Origin: Ulvibacterium sp965228935
GTDB lineage: Bacteria > Bacteroidota > Bacteroidia > Flavobacteriales > Flavobacteriaceae
Assembly (NCBI RefSeq): GCF_965228935.1
Contig: NZ_OZ245846.1
Location: 2,542,001 to 2,606,000, forward strand
Direction: 5' to 3'
Length of the DNA: 64,000 nucleotides
The notes beneath the pieces were generated by a model, which did not search any database, was not told the origin of the DNA, and saw nothing but the letters and a program-made list of their open reading frames with translations. Each line of letters starts with the position of its first letter. Position 1 is the first letter of the stretch. A program made the translations under genes and the position numbers. Positions 9,020 to 16,453 of this stretch are shown here, piece by piece.

Positions 9020-9543
9020 GGATTATCTCGGTGCCTAACGGCTTTCTGCATGATAAGTTGTGGAAAATCCAGCTGGATTTTTCCGATGTGCTTCAAAGAT
9101 AATGGATTGCTGGGATTCCGTTTGAGGAATTTAAACGCAATCAATTATATATTGCAGTTGTACGCCTTTATCTATCGTAAACCCACTTCCATTTTTCCCA
9201 TTTCTTTCGGCAAACCCGAGACCGGGAAAATCAAAATGAAAGGCATTGATTTTCATACCCTGCTTGTTGGCTAGCTCCAAGCAAAGATGGTGAACAAGGA
9301 CCAAAACAGAATCCTAAGGTAGTTTTTTATTCGCACGTTGTTCTACTTGTTTTTGTACCTGCAAAATACGCCTCTAAGATCAAACAGGAATACGATTATT
9401 TATCAAGATTGCCCCAAGTATCGCATCGAACTATATGACAAGCCCAGATAGCTTCAGAATCCGATACTTTGGATGGAATAATGGGTGTCAAAGCCATATG
9501 TTTCTTGAAAATCGACATAAGGCCTTGTTGATTGCTTTGGAAT
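9020..9543. other. Gene-poor interval between the Crp-like and cupin genes
   Basis: A 524-base stretch with no convincing complete gene. It contains the GCCTAAC motif at 9033-9039 followed by CGG and a short hairpin-prone run, the MBL-like remnant at 9131-9296, and a minus-strand open stretch at 9396-9540 with a natural-looking amino acid composition (SIFKKHMALTPIIPSK) but no start of its own. It reads as decayed sequence. Confidence 0.5.
9131..9296 (-). pseudogene. Possible remnant of the C-terminus of an MBL-fold hydrolase
   Basis: On the minus strand an open stretch ends at a TAA (9131-9133) and encodes about 54 residues including LELANKQGMKINAFHFDFPG and LGFAERNG. The HFDFPGLGF pattern resembles the C-terminal end of quorum-quenching-type metallo-beta-lactamase fold hydrolases (HxPWPGxG). 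A TAG closes the frame upstream and no HxHxDH metal motif is present nearby, so if the likeness is real, only a decayed tail remains. The call is from recognition of one motif and is weak. Confidence 0.3.
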
Positions 9544-9945
9544 TTAAGACAACTCGGGAGCACTAAGTTTTTCCCCCTCACGGGGCAGGTCATATTGGAT
9601 CCACTCATCGTTTAAGTGTACATCCAAGGAGTCCAATCGGCCCGGGCCAAGGTTCTTGTACGCATGGGGCACATTGGCCGGCCCAATGACCAGGGCACCT
9701 TCCTCTGCGATGAACTTCTTTTTCCCGACCGTAAATTCCGCCCGACCTTCAAGAATATGGAAAACTTCATCATAGGGATGAACGTGCAGATTAGGTCCTT
9801 CCCCGATTTCGTCGGTGGAATATCGTATGACTACACAATTTACCCCATAATGGTGTCCCTCAAGAACACCTTTTGGTGGATCTTGGACTTTGATCCATTT
9901 TTCCTTGGCGATGTGGACCGGTTCAATCCTAGCTATTTTTGGCAT
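9544..9945 (-). CDS. Cupin domain protein
   Basis: 133 residues from the ATG at 9943-9945 (MPKIARIEPVH). An ATG seven codons upstream (9964-9966) is also possible. This is a single small beta-barrel domain. Cupin motif 1 is visible as LHVHPYDEVFHILEGRAEF, with two His, a Glu and a later His able to bind a metal. Motif 2 is GPANVPHAYKNLG. Such small metal cupins include isomerases, dioxygenases and oxalate or quercetin-type enzymes, and the substrate is unknown. It ends 57 bases before the monooxygenase-like gene, same strand, possibly one unit. Confidence 0.85.
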   Translation of the reverse strand: MPKIARIEPVHIAKEKWIKVQDPPKGVLEGHHYGVNCVVIRYSTDEIGEGPNLHVHPYDEVFHILEGRAEFTVGKKKFIAEEGALVIGPANVPHAYKNLGPGRLDSLDVHLNDEWIQYDLPREGEKLSAPELS

Positions 9946-10002
9946 ATCACATTTTTTTATGGGCATTCGCAATTTTGAAGAACAGCTTACTTGTCCTCCG
10001 TT

Positions 10003-10299
10003 CTATTTGGTAAAATCATCTACTTCCCTAAAGATCTCTACGGAAACCCGTTCTCCCAATTCGTGCATGGATTGCATTTGGGCAGGATTGTCGCCCTGCC
10101 AAAATTCTTTCCAGTCATTGAGGGAATCCCATTTGGCTATGGTCTTTATAGCTCGGGTATCCTTATCATTCTGTAGCATAAAACTACCCCTTGCCCCAGT
10201 GACCTCTTTATGAATGGCATCCGTCGTTCGTTTCCAGGTCTTAATGAAAAGCTCCAAATTTTCCGGCTCTACCCGCCAACTATAGATTATTCGTATCAT
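10003..10299 (-). CDS. Antibiotic biosynthesis monooxygenase (ABM)-fold protein
   Basis: 98 residues from the ATG at 10297-10299 (MIRIIYSWRVEPEN). The fold is the ferredoxin-like alpha/beta dimer of ABM proteins, with FIKTWKRTTDAIHKEVTG as helix 1 and the IAKWDSLNDWKEFW strand-helix. Family members include quinol monooxygenases and haem-degrading enzymes, and many have no known substrate. It lies in a same-strand run with the cupin and HxlR genes, which suggests joint control by the HxlR-type regulator. Confidence 0.82.
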   Translation of the reverse strand: MIRIIYSWRVEPENLELFIKTWKRTTDAIHKEVTGARGSFMLQNDKDTRAIKTIAKWDSLNDWKEFWQGDNPAQMQSMHELGERVSVEIFREVDDFTK

Positions 10300-10377
10300 T
10301 CTGGTATTCTTCAGGATTGATTTCCTAAACAAAAAATAGTTTTTATCCTTTTCCTAACGGTCATGGAAATCAGTATC

Positions 10378-10794
10378 CTATTCATTGCTCTTTGTTCTTG
10401 TTTCATGGTAGAGGTCTTTGTAAGCGGGTATATTATGGATCTCGATGATTTTGCATTCTTCAAAATTTATTTCGGGATAGGCCTTGTCGGCCCACTCACT
10501 TAATTGTTTTAGAGCCGGTAAAAGTCCGATCGATTTTTCTGTCAGGGAATATTCCACCCTTGGCGGAATCTCCGCAAAGGATTCCCTAAAAAGCAATCCA
10601 TCGTTTTCCAGTTCCTTGAGTTGGTTGGTCAACACTTTCTTTGAAATTGTCGGAATCAAGGCGTTTAATTTCCCAAATCGCATGGAACCATTGGACAATA
10701 AGTAAATGATAATGGGCTTCCATTTGTTTCCAATGATGTTCATGGTGTGCACAAGTGTGCATGCATTTGGATTCTCAATGTATTTTCGAGCCAC
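10378..10794 (-). CDS. HxlR family transcriptional regulator (GTG start)
   Basis: 138 residues. The winged helix-turn-helix is clear: IIGNKWKPIIIYLLSNGSMR, then FGKLNALIPTISKKVLTNQL and the wing PPRVEYSLTEKSIGLLP. The family's conserved N-terminal cysteine (NACTLVH) is kept only if translation starts at the GTG at 10792-10794, because a stop codon lies two codons upstream and the first ATG comes after the Cys. HxlR proteins often sense redox or electrophiles through that Cys. It is divergent from the peroxiredoxin-like gene, and a likely operator sits between them. Confidence 0.86.
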   Translation of the reverse strand: MARKYIENPNACTLVHTMNIIGNKWKPIIIYLLSNGSMRFGKLNALIPTISKKVLTNQLKELENDGLLFRESFAEIPPRVEYSLTEKSIGLLPALKQLSEWADKAYPEINFEECKIIEIHNIPAYKDLYHETRTKSNE

Positions 10795-10840
10795 TGGTTA
10801 CTTTTCGGTTACCACTATTTTGTCCCTTGTAAAACAAAAT

Positions 10841-10879
10841 GGTTTCTAAAATAAACTATAATTGGTTTCTTTACGAAAC
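10841..10879. promoter_or_regulatory. Putative HxlR operator between divergent genes
   Basis: In the 168-base gap between the HxlR gene and the peroxiredoxin gene, GTTTC (10865-10869) and GAAAC (10875-10879) form an inverted repeat with a 5-base spacer. A direct copy of GGTTTCT occurs 23 bases upstream, at 10841. Inverted repeats of this size are usual operators for HxlR dimers. No binding data are available from the sequence. Confidence 0.35.
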
Positions 10880-10962
10880 GAATGTAGTAAAAACCTGTAA
10901 ATAGCGAACGACTTTAGACGCTTTGATAAACATTTAACCCATAATTTTTAATACGGTATACG

Positions 10963-11481
10963 ATGAACAGACCTACACCAAAACACACTGCACCTAATTT
11001 AAAATTTCCGTTATTGGGAGGTAACGATTGGAACTTGGGCGATCAAAATCCGGATAATTTTACATTGATCGTATTTTATCGCGGCCTACATTGCCCCATA
11101 TGCAAAAAGTATTTGCAACAATTACAGGGACTCTTGCCGGAATTTGACCGAAGCGGGGTACATGTGATCGCCGTAAGTATGGATACGGAAAAAAGAGCCA
11201 GATTATCCCGCCAAAAATGGGAAATTCCAAATCTCTCCTTAGGTTATGATTTGGATGAGGTAACCGCAAGACAATGGTCGTTGTACTTAAGCGCGGGCAT
11301 AAAGGAAGGGGAACCGGATAAATTTAGCGAACCGGGCTTGTTTTTGATCGATGCCAAGAATCAGGTGTATTATTCGGCCATAAACTCCAATCCCTGGGGA
11401 AGACCGTATTTGCCCTCTTTTGTAAAGGCGGTCGATTACATCATACAATCGGGATATCCTGCCCGTGGGGAACTACTTTGA
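10963..11481 (+). CDS. Peroxiredoxin-like (AhpC/TSA) protein
   Basis: 172 residues, ATG start. It is a thioredoxin-fold protein with the peroxidatic-type motif YRGLHCPICKKYLQQL, so CPIC gives two cysteines three residues apart, as in thiol-disulfide enzymes. It continues with VIAVSMDTEKRARLSRQKW and the cis-proline region PGLFLIDAKNQVYY. Members of this AhpC/TSA subgroup reduce peroxides or act as thiol reductases in the cytoplasm. It is divergent from the HxlR-type regulator, which suggests redox-controlled expression. Confidence 0.88.
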   Translation: MNRPTPKHTAPNLKFPLLGGNDWNLGDQNPDNFTLIVFYRGLHCPICKKYLQQLQGLLPEFDRSGVHVIAVSMDTEKRARLSRQKWEIPNLSLGYDLDEVTARQWSLYLSAGIKEGEPDKFSEPGLFLIDAKNQVYYSAINSNPWGRPYLPSFVKAVDYIIQSGYPARGELL

Positions 11482-11583
11482 GAAGCGTTTTTTGCTAACG
11501 CACGTTCGCCTGCATGTTTCTGGGAAGTGGGTGATAAGACCCGGAACCAATGAAGAATGGGCTTTTTAGGGGCAAGAACACGG

Positions 11584-12255
11584 TCACCCTTCTTTCTTCA
11601 ATGTTTCGATATCCGCAATCAATTGGGCTATGGCCGTTTTGTTCAACCCATTATAAATTCCACGGATATGCCTGTTTTTGTCCACAAGGATAAAGTTTTC
11701 CGTATGTAAGAAATCATCATCGCCCTTGGGAACGCCCAGATCTTCCTCCACAAAATAGGCGTAGCGTCCCAAATCATAAATGATCTTGCGTTCCCCGGTC
11801 ACCAAATGCCACTTATTGGGGATAACCCCTTTGATATCCGCATAGGTTCTTAAAACAGGAACCGAATCATATTCCGGCGTAACGGAATGGGACAATAACA
11901 AAACGCTTTTATCTTCTTTAAATGCCTCCTGTACCAGGGCCATGTTCTCAGTCATTTTGGGACAGATACCGGGGCAGGAGGTAAAAAAGAAGTCCGCCAC
12001 ATAGATTTTGTTTTCAAAGGTCTTTTGGGTAACGGTATCCCCCAATTGGTTGACCAGTTGAAAAGGGGCCACTTGATGCAGGCCAAAAATGGAGTCACTA
12101 TTTCGGGGCAACCATTGGGGCGTAAACGAGGGGCCGTCATAATAGGGTAGGGTATCTACCCGGCTTACGACCTCTTTTTTGGTTTCCGTTCGGCATCCCA
12201 GTGCAACAAAGATTAATGTCAAAAGCAAAACCAGTTTATCTTTGAATCGTTTCAT
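11584..12255 (-). CDS. SCO1/SenC family copper-binding lipoprotein
   Basis: 223 residues with a lipoprotein signal (cysteine at about residue 21, LIFVALGC). The thioredoxin-like SCO fold carries the copper site FFFTSCPGICPKMTENM (CxxxC) and the distal histidine in DDFLHTENFILVDKN. SCO proteins deliver copper to the CuA centre of cytochrome oxidase or act as envelope thiol reductases. No oxidase gene is nearby. Its first 20 bases overlap the end of the upstream YwqK-like gene, which implies translational coupling within the YHYH cluster. Confidence 0.9.
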   Translation of the reverse strand: MKRFKDKLVLLLTLIFVALGCRTETKKEVVSRVDTLPYYDGPSFTPQWLPRNSDSIFGLHQVAPFQLVNQLGDTVTQKTFENKIYVADFFFTSCPGICPKMTENMALVQEAFKEDKSVLLLSHSVTPEYDSVPVLRTYADIKGVIPNKWHLVTGERKIIYDLGRYAYFVEEDLGVPKGDDDFLHTENFILVDKNRHIRGIYNGLNKTAIAQLIADIETLKKEG

Positions 12256-12826
12256 CTTCTAGCTGATAACATAAGTTGGATCGTTTAAGGCCAAAAAAAC
12301 GCCCGTTCTTGGCCTCATAATTGGCGTACAATTTTCCGGTCCGCAACCAGGCCTGCTGAAGGCCTTCTTCCTTCCCCCGGTCAAAATGCATCAACCGGGC
12401 CATTTTTCCGTTCGGATACCATTTTTTCTGCTTTCCGTGGCGCTGGCGGTTTACGTAGTGGGATTCTGAGCTCAATACGCCATTGGGCCACCAAGCTCTG
12501 GCGACCCCTTCCAAACGGTTTTCCACATAGTTTTTTTTGCCCGCCAAGGTACCATCGGCATACCATTTTAGGGCGATACCCTGCTTTTTCCCATTATGGA
12601 AACCGATTTTTTCGGCTACGGCACCATTGGGATGACAGGTCAGGGCAAATCCGTTAAAGGGAAGGCCCTGATACAACCATTGCCCGGTATTGGGGTATAA
12701 GTGCAGTTCGCTTTTATGTACTTCTTTATCGGGAATCCTGATGACCTCCCCATCATTTTCCACCTTGTACCCCAAGAAGGAAATAAAAAGCAGTGCCGCC
12801 CAACCAAAAACCTTAATTGATGGCAT
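12236..12826 (-). CDS. MORN-repeat-variant (YwqK-like) protein
   Basis: 196 residues with an N-terminal hydrophobic segment (WAALLFISFLGYKV) that probably exports or anchors it. The rest consists of six or so repeats of the type YPNGxW/HPNGA/YADGTL/WPNGVL/YPNGKM, each followed by a short beta hairpin, as in the YwqK / MORN-2 family. Databases often label these 'antitoxin', but nothing here supports that role. It overlaps the YHYH gene (14 bases) upstream and the SCO gene (20 bases) downstream, so the three are translated as one unit. Confidence 0.82.
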   Translation of the reverse strand: MPSIKVFGWAALLFISFLGYKVENDGEVIRIPDKEVHKSELHLYPNTGQWLYQGLPFNGFALTCHPNGAVAEKIGFHNGKKQGIALKWYADGTLAGKKNYVENRLEGVARAWWPNGVLSSESHYVNRQRHGKQKKWYPNGKMARLMHFDRGKEEGLQQAWLRTGKLYANYEAKNGRFFGLKRSNLCYQLEDETIQR

Positions 12827-13589
12827 TGGGCGTTCCTTGATAATCTCCCGGAAAAATAATGTAGTAGGTATTCAAATAGAGCTCGTTTTCAATATGATAG
12901 TGGTACAAGGCCTCCTCCGAATGCTGTGTTGTTGTGGTATGGCCACCCGAGGTATCCAAATCCGTGGGATAGTCTCCGGTGGCATTACATTTTCTCCCAT
13001 AAATAAAGAAACCATCGGCCAAAATACCGATCAATGTGTCATCATCCTCGGACCAAGCAGTAGGCTCCAGATGATAGTGGTATACCGAAGGGCCGATATG
13101 ACCACCGGTATAATCCAAACTGGCCGCGGCACCGTCCAAGGGCCCGTTACCTTCCTGATCGTTAAAAATGGCCGCACCGCTTACGGCAATACCGATGGCA
13201 CCTAAATTGGTAGAGGTACTACGTGCCGCCAACTCCGGATTCGCCGGTACCGTTAAGGTGGCCGAACCATCAAAATTGGGGATAATGCTTGGGGTAAGGG
13301 CTACACCTGGCTCCTCTTGGTACAGGGGATGTCCCTCTCCCCAATATACCGTACTATGGTTGGGAAAGCCCGTGGTTTCAATGACCACATTGGAACCGTC
13401 CAAATAGATATCGGTCTCATCTTCATCAAATTCGGCGAATGCCGCGCTTAAAGTTACTTCACTGGTAAAACCATTATCGTCCGTCAAGTCTATGCCTTCA
13501 TCGTCCATAAGGGTATCGTTGTCCGAACTACAGGCGATAAAGACAATAAACAACAATACTGTACCTAATACAATGGGATTTCTTTTCAT
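12813..13589 (-). CDS. YHYH-domain lipoprotein
   Basis: 258 residues with a lipoprotein signal ending LLFIVFIACSSDND. The N-terminal acidic part (DDNGFTSEVTLSAAF) is followed by the YHYH domain: one VYHYHLEP and one LYHYHIE, with ADGFFIYGRKC between them. The name-giving YHYH motifs are rich in His, which suggests metal binding, and copper fits the SCO neighbour. It lies 18 bases downstream of the EF-hand gene and is likely in the same transcript. The function of the family is not settled. Confidence 0.85.
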   Translation of the reverse strand: MKRNPIVLGTVLLFIVFIACSSDNDTLMDDEGIDLTDDNGFTSEVTLSAAFAEFDEDETDIYLDGSNVVIETTGFPNHSTVYWGEGHPLYQEEPGVALTPSIIPNFDGSATLTVPANPELAARSTSTNLGAIGIAVSGAAIFNDQEGNGPLDGAAASLDYTGGHIGPSVYHYHLEPTAWSEDDDTLIGILADGFFIYGRKCNATGDYPTDLDTSGGHTTTTQHSEEALYHYHIENELYLNTYYIIFPGDYQGTPNAIN

Positions 13590-13607
13590 GATCTGTTTTT
13601 TTAGGGT

Positions 13608-13907
13608 TTACTCGCCTCGTGGCGGTCCGTTTCTTTCCGGTTTGGGGGCTTTCTCCAATTCCTCCCGGGAGAGGTAGCCGTCTTCATTGGCATCTATTTT
13701 GGCAAAATCCCTTTTTAAGGGCCCCTTTACCTCCTTTGCGGAAAGTTTCCCGTCCTCATCGGCATCCAAATCCTTGAATACTTGTGCTATTGTGGGCCGG
13801 GATCTATTTTGCCGCCTGCCATCCGTAGACTGGGCCGTTACGATATGGGAACTGAAAAGTCCCAAAGCGACCAGTACCGTTCCCAGTGTTACAGTTTTAC
13901 GTTTCAT
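13608..13907 (-). CDS. Secreted EF-hand protein
   Basis: 99 residues from the ATG at 13905-13907, with a signal peptide (TLGTVLVALGLFSSHIVTAQ). Two EF-hand loops follow: DLDADEDGKLSAKE and KIDANEDGYLSREE, each with the expected acidic positions at 1, 3, 5 and 12. It therefore probably binds calcium in the envelope. The C-terminal KPERNGPPRGE is Pro/Arg-rich. It is the first gene of the YHYH-YwqK-SCO unit and is divergent, at 107 bases, from the ECF sigma gene. Confidence 0.88.
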   Translation of the reverse strand: MKRKTVTLGTVLVALGLFSSHIVTAQSTDGRRQNRSRPTIAQVFKDLDADEDGKLSAKEVKGPLKRDFAKIDANEDGYLSREELEKAPKPERNGPPRGE

Positions 13908-14014
13908 ATTGTATTTGTTTGTTTTTAGGTTTAGATGAGGAATCCCAAAAAAACTTGCGCTTGGGCTCATTATTTTTAAATCCCGTTACTTTGTAGACAT
14001 ACTAACGCACCCAT

Positions 14015-14602
14015 TTGCATTTGGACGAAAGTCAATTTCTATCGGAATTAAAAGGGCAAAGGCAATCCGCCTATGCCCGGCTTTTGGACTTGTATCAAAA
14101 GAAGGTCTTTAATACCTGTCTCTCTTTTGTACCCAATGTGGAAGATGCCGAGGATATTGCCCAGGACGTATTTGTTGAGGTCTACAATTCCGTTGGAAAG
14201 TTTAGGGGGAATTCCACACTTTCTACATGGATCTATAGGATTTCGGTAAACAAAAGCTTGGAATTTATCCGGAGGAAAAACACCCAAAAAAGATTTGGCT
14301 TTATACAGTCGCTTACCGGAAATACGGTTCCTTTGGACAAATCGCGGTATTTTACAGAGTTCAACCATCCCGGGGTACAGTTGGAGGAAAAGGAAAAGAA
14401 GGAAATCCTGTTCCGGGCCATAGACCGATTGCCCGAAGCCCAAAGAATTGTGTTTACCTTGCACAATATAGACGGATTAAGCTATAAGGAGGTCAGTGCC
14501 ATTTCCCAAAAAAGTATCTCCTCCGTGGAGTCCCTGTTGTTTCGGGCGAAAAGGAACCTAAGAAAAATTTTAACAACATATTATAAAAAAGAGGGTCGGT
14601 AA
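14015..14602 (+). CDS. ECF RNA polymerase sigma factor (TTG start)
   Basis: 195 residues. Region 2 contains LSFVPNVEDAEDIAQDVFVE and the YNSVGKFRGNSTLSTWIYRI helix. Region 4 contains IDRLPEAQRIVFTLHNIDGL, then SYKEVSAISQKSISSVESLL and FRAKRNLRK. The frame has no ATG upstream of region 2: a stop lies at 14003-14005, leaving TTG at 14015 or 14021 as the start. It opens a plus-strand unit with a small membrane protein and a Spy-like protein, a common layout for envelope-stress sigma factors. Confidence 0.88.
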   Translation: MHLDESQFLSELKGQRQSAYARLLDLYQKKVFNTCLSFVPNVEDAEDIAQDVFVEVYNSVGKFRGNSTLSTWIYRISVNKSLEFIRRKNTQKRFGFIQSLTGNTVPLDKSRYFTEFNHPGVQLEEKEKKEILFRAIDRLPEAQRIVFTLHNIDGLSYKEVSAISQKSISSVESLLFRAKRNLRKILTTYYKKEGR

Positions 14603-14650
14603 CGCAAGTTTTGTTGCAAATCGGCATCTAAATCTAGGAAACCAATACCC

Positions 14651-14968
14651 ATGAATGTGAAAAAGAATACTTCCCAACGAATTGATGAACTAATTGACTC
14701 GGCCTCGCGCATCGAGCCGGTCAATACACCTCCTTTCTTTAAGGAAAAGGTGCTCAACAGGCTTTCCCAAACTCGGGATTCCCAACCGCAGTTAGGCTGG
14801 CTCCCCTGGTTTGCACCCAAATATCAGATGGCGGCCTTCTTCCTTTTTGTCCTTTTGAACGCGCTCGTGCTCTATACGTATAGCGATTCCAACCGGGAAG
14901 AAGAAATCCAGACCTTTGCCGAGGCCTATGGCCTGTCATCGGCCCAGGACGAATCCCTATTAAATTGA
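14651..14968 (+). CDS. Small single-span membrane protein, candidate anti-sigma factor
   Basis: 105 residues. The N-terminal part (residues 1-58) is soluble and helical, with RIDELIDSASRIEPVNTPPF and KVLNRLSQ. Residues 60-80 form one membrane span (YQMAAFFLFVLLNALVLYTY), followed by a short acidic exterior tail. Its place just after an ECF gene and its topology fit a transmembrane anti-sigma factor. I see no zinc-binding HxxxCxxC motif, so this is inference from context only. The TGA stop lies six bases before the ATG of the next gene. Confidence 0.65.
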   Translation: MNVKKNTSQRIDELIDSASRIEPVNTPPFFKEKVLNRLSQTRDSQPQLGWLPWFAPKYQMAAFFLFVLLNALVLYTYSDSNREEEIQTFAEAYGLSSAQDESLLN

Positions 14969-14973
14969 CCGTT

Positions 14974-15432
14974 ATGAAGAAAAATCTACTCCTTAGCATT
15001 TTGTTGATTTTCTTGATGGTCATGAACGGTGTGTTGCTGTATATGACGGTAAAGGAACCAGACAGAAAACCCAGGCCGCCCCGGGATTTTATTTTCAAGG
15101 AATTAAATTTTACCGAAGAACAGCGGATGGAATTTCAGGAGGTCAATGCGGAACACCATCGTAAAATGCGGACCATTGATGAGCGTACCCGGGAATTGAA
15201 AGAATTGCTTTTTTCCAATTTGGGTTCCGATGATTTTTCAAATCAGGAGCTGGATTCCATAACCTCTACTCTTGGTAATTTGAGCCAAGAAAGGGAAAAG
15301 GAAATCTTTTCTTTTTTCAACAAACTGGAGCGTATGTGCGATACCGAACAAAAAAGAAAGCTCAAGCGTATCGTTCGCGGAGCGTTAAGACCTCATGGCC
15401 CTAAAGGTGGACCGCCTCCGCCGCATCGGTAA
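14974..15432 (+). CDS. Spy/CpxP-like (LTXXQ) periplasmic protein
   Basis: 152 residues from the ATG at 14974. The N-terminal signal/anchor (MKKNLLLSILLIFLMVMNG) is followed by a helical body with LNFTEEQRMEFQEVNAEHH, HRKMRTIDERTRELKELLF and TLGNLSQEREKEIFSFF. This is the LTxxQ-type periplasmic chaperone/heavy-metal sensor fold, and the tail is Pro/His-rich (HGPKGGPPPPHR). It probably senses or relieves envelope or metal stress through the adjacent sigma system. It starts six bases after the previous stop codon. Confidence 0.8.
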   Translation: MKKNLLLSILLIFLMVMNGVLLYMTVKEPDRKPRPPRDFIFKELNFTEEQRMEFQEVNAEHHRKMRTIDERTRELKELLFSNLGSDDFSNQELDSITSTLGNLSQEREKEIFSFFNKLERMCDTEQKRKLKRIVRGALRPHGPKGGPPPPHR

Positions 15433-15495
15433 ATAGAGCATATCCGGGTTTGGTGGGTTTGAGAAACTTCCTTAGGGCTTTTTACGGGAGCCATT

Positions 15496-15504
15496 GTTAG
15501 GCGC
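15496..15504. repeat. Left boundary motif of the hydrolase cassette
   Basis: GTTAGGCGC here is the inverted partner of GCACCTAAC at 16369-16377 on the far side of the hydrolase gene (eight of nine bases pair, with one wobble-type change). GTTAGGC fits the integron core-site consensus GTTRRRY. The stop codon of the hydrolase is embedded in it. Confidence 0.5.
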
Positions 15505-16357
15505 TGTTCTTATTCCTTGTAACGTGATTCATAATGGATTTTTTTAATTCCTGGTAATTGGTTTGTATGAGCCAATGTCCGGAATTCAATTCCAAAAATT
15601 CATATTCGTTTTTCATATATTGGTGATGTTCGCCAACCGAATAGGAACCGATTGCAATATCCTTGTTTCCCCAAATAAATAAAGTAGGAACATGTATATC
15701 GCCGAGTATTCTATTTTTGGCCGCAGTCTTTAAAAGTTTATAATTACTTCGGTAATAATTTAGCGTTGCGGTCAATTGTTTTGGGTTACTAAAGACTTTT
15801 AAATAATCTTCAATTTCGTCGGCAGTGCAATTTTCCCATAACTTTCTTACTATTTTAAAATCGTCTTTTCTAATTTGTTCTTCTGGAAGATTTGGGGTCT
15901 GAAAATTCTTTACATATCGGCTCAATTTAATTTGTTCCTCGTCCATAACCATTGCTTTTCCAAAAGCTTGGGGGTGAGGCACGGAAATTCCTGTCCAACT
16001 TAGGATTTTGTCTTGATGGTCATGGGCTAATTTCCAACCAATAAGTGCTCCCCAATCATGTCCCACAAGATGAAAATTGGGTTTATTGAAAAACTTAAAG
16101 ACTCCTAAAACATCCTTGGCCAATTTATCCAGGCTATATTCTTCTATCGCCAATGGACAAGCCTCTTTGCTATACCCTCTTAGATTAGGTGCTACACAGT
16201 AAAATTCCTTTTCTGAAAGACTGGACATTAACCTTTTCCACATATATGAAGTTTCAGGCCAGCCATGTAAAAAGATCACGAGTTCATTCTCTGTATCACC
16301 ATGGGTCCGACAGTCAAAAGTTAAACTACCAATCTTTATTTTTAGGGTCTCTTGCAT
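15497..16357 (-). CDS. Alpha/beta hydrolase, epoxide hydrolase/haloalkane dehalogenase-like
   Basis: 286 residues from the ATG at 16355-16357. The oxyanion motif is VIFLHGWPETSYMW near residue 30, the nucleophile elbow is HLVGHDWGALIGWKLA (Asp nucleophile), the acid region is LFIWGNKDIAIG, and the catalytic His is in ELNSGHWL. An Asp nucleophile with HGxP is usual for epoxide hydrolases and dehalogenases. The TAA stop codon lies inside GTTAGGC (15496-15502), the left boundary motif of the cassette-like block, and a matching motif lies beyond the start. Confidence 0.88.
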   Translation of the reverse strand: MQETLKIKIGSLTFDCRTHGDTENELVIFLHGWPETSYMWKRLMSSLSEKEFYCVAPNLRGYSKEACPLAIEEYSLDKLAKDVLGVFKFFNKPNFHLVGHDWGALIGWKLAHDHQDKILSWTGISVPHPQAFGKAMVMDEEQIKLSRYVKNFQTPNLPEEQIRKDDFKIVRKLWENCTADEIEDYLKVFSNPKQLTATLNYYRSNYKLLKTAAKNRILGDIHVPTLFIWGNKDIAIGSYSVGEHHQYMKNEYEFLELNSGHWLIQTNYQELKKSIMNHVTRNKNSA

Positions 16358-16370
16358 GGTTTGGAATTGC

Positions 16371-16420
16371 ACCTAACGGTCTCGTATAACCGTCAGTTGC
16401 GGTTATACATTGCTGTGGGT
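16371..16420. repeat. attC-like element between hydrolase and acidic protein genes
   Basis: The element begins with ACCTAAC (fits RYYYAAC) at 16371-16377 and ends with TGTGGGT at 16414-16420. Between them, GTATAACCG (16384-16392) and CGGTTATAC (16400-16408) form a perfect 9-bp stem with a 7-base loop. The flank AACGGTCTCG is shared, with small changes, by the next element. Size, ends and hairpin resemble an integron attC site. No integrase is in the window. Confidence 0.5.
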
Positions 16421-16453
16421 AGTTTTTCATTTTTCATATTCAGAGCTTTTCAA

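Noticed and set aside
12236..12826. 'Antitoxin' role for the YwqK-like gene
   Set aside because: The name comes from database labels. No toxin gene is adjacent, and the overlapping SCO and YHYH genes suggest an envelope function.
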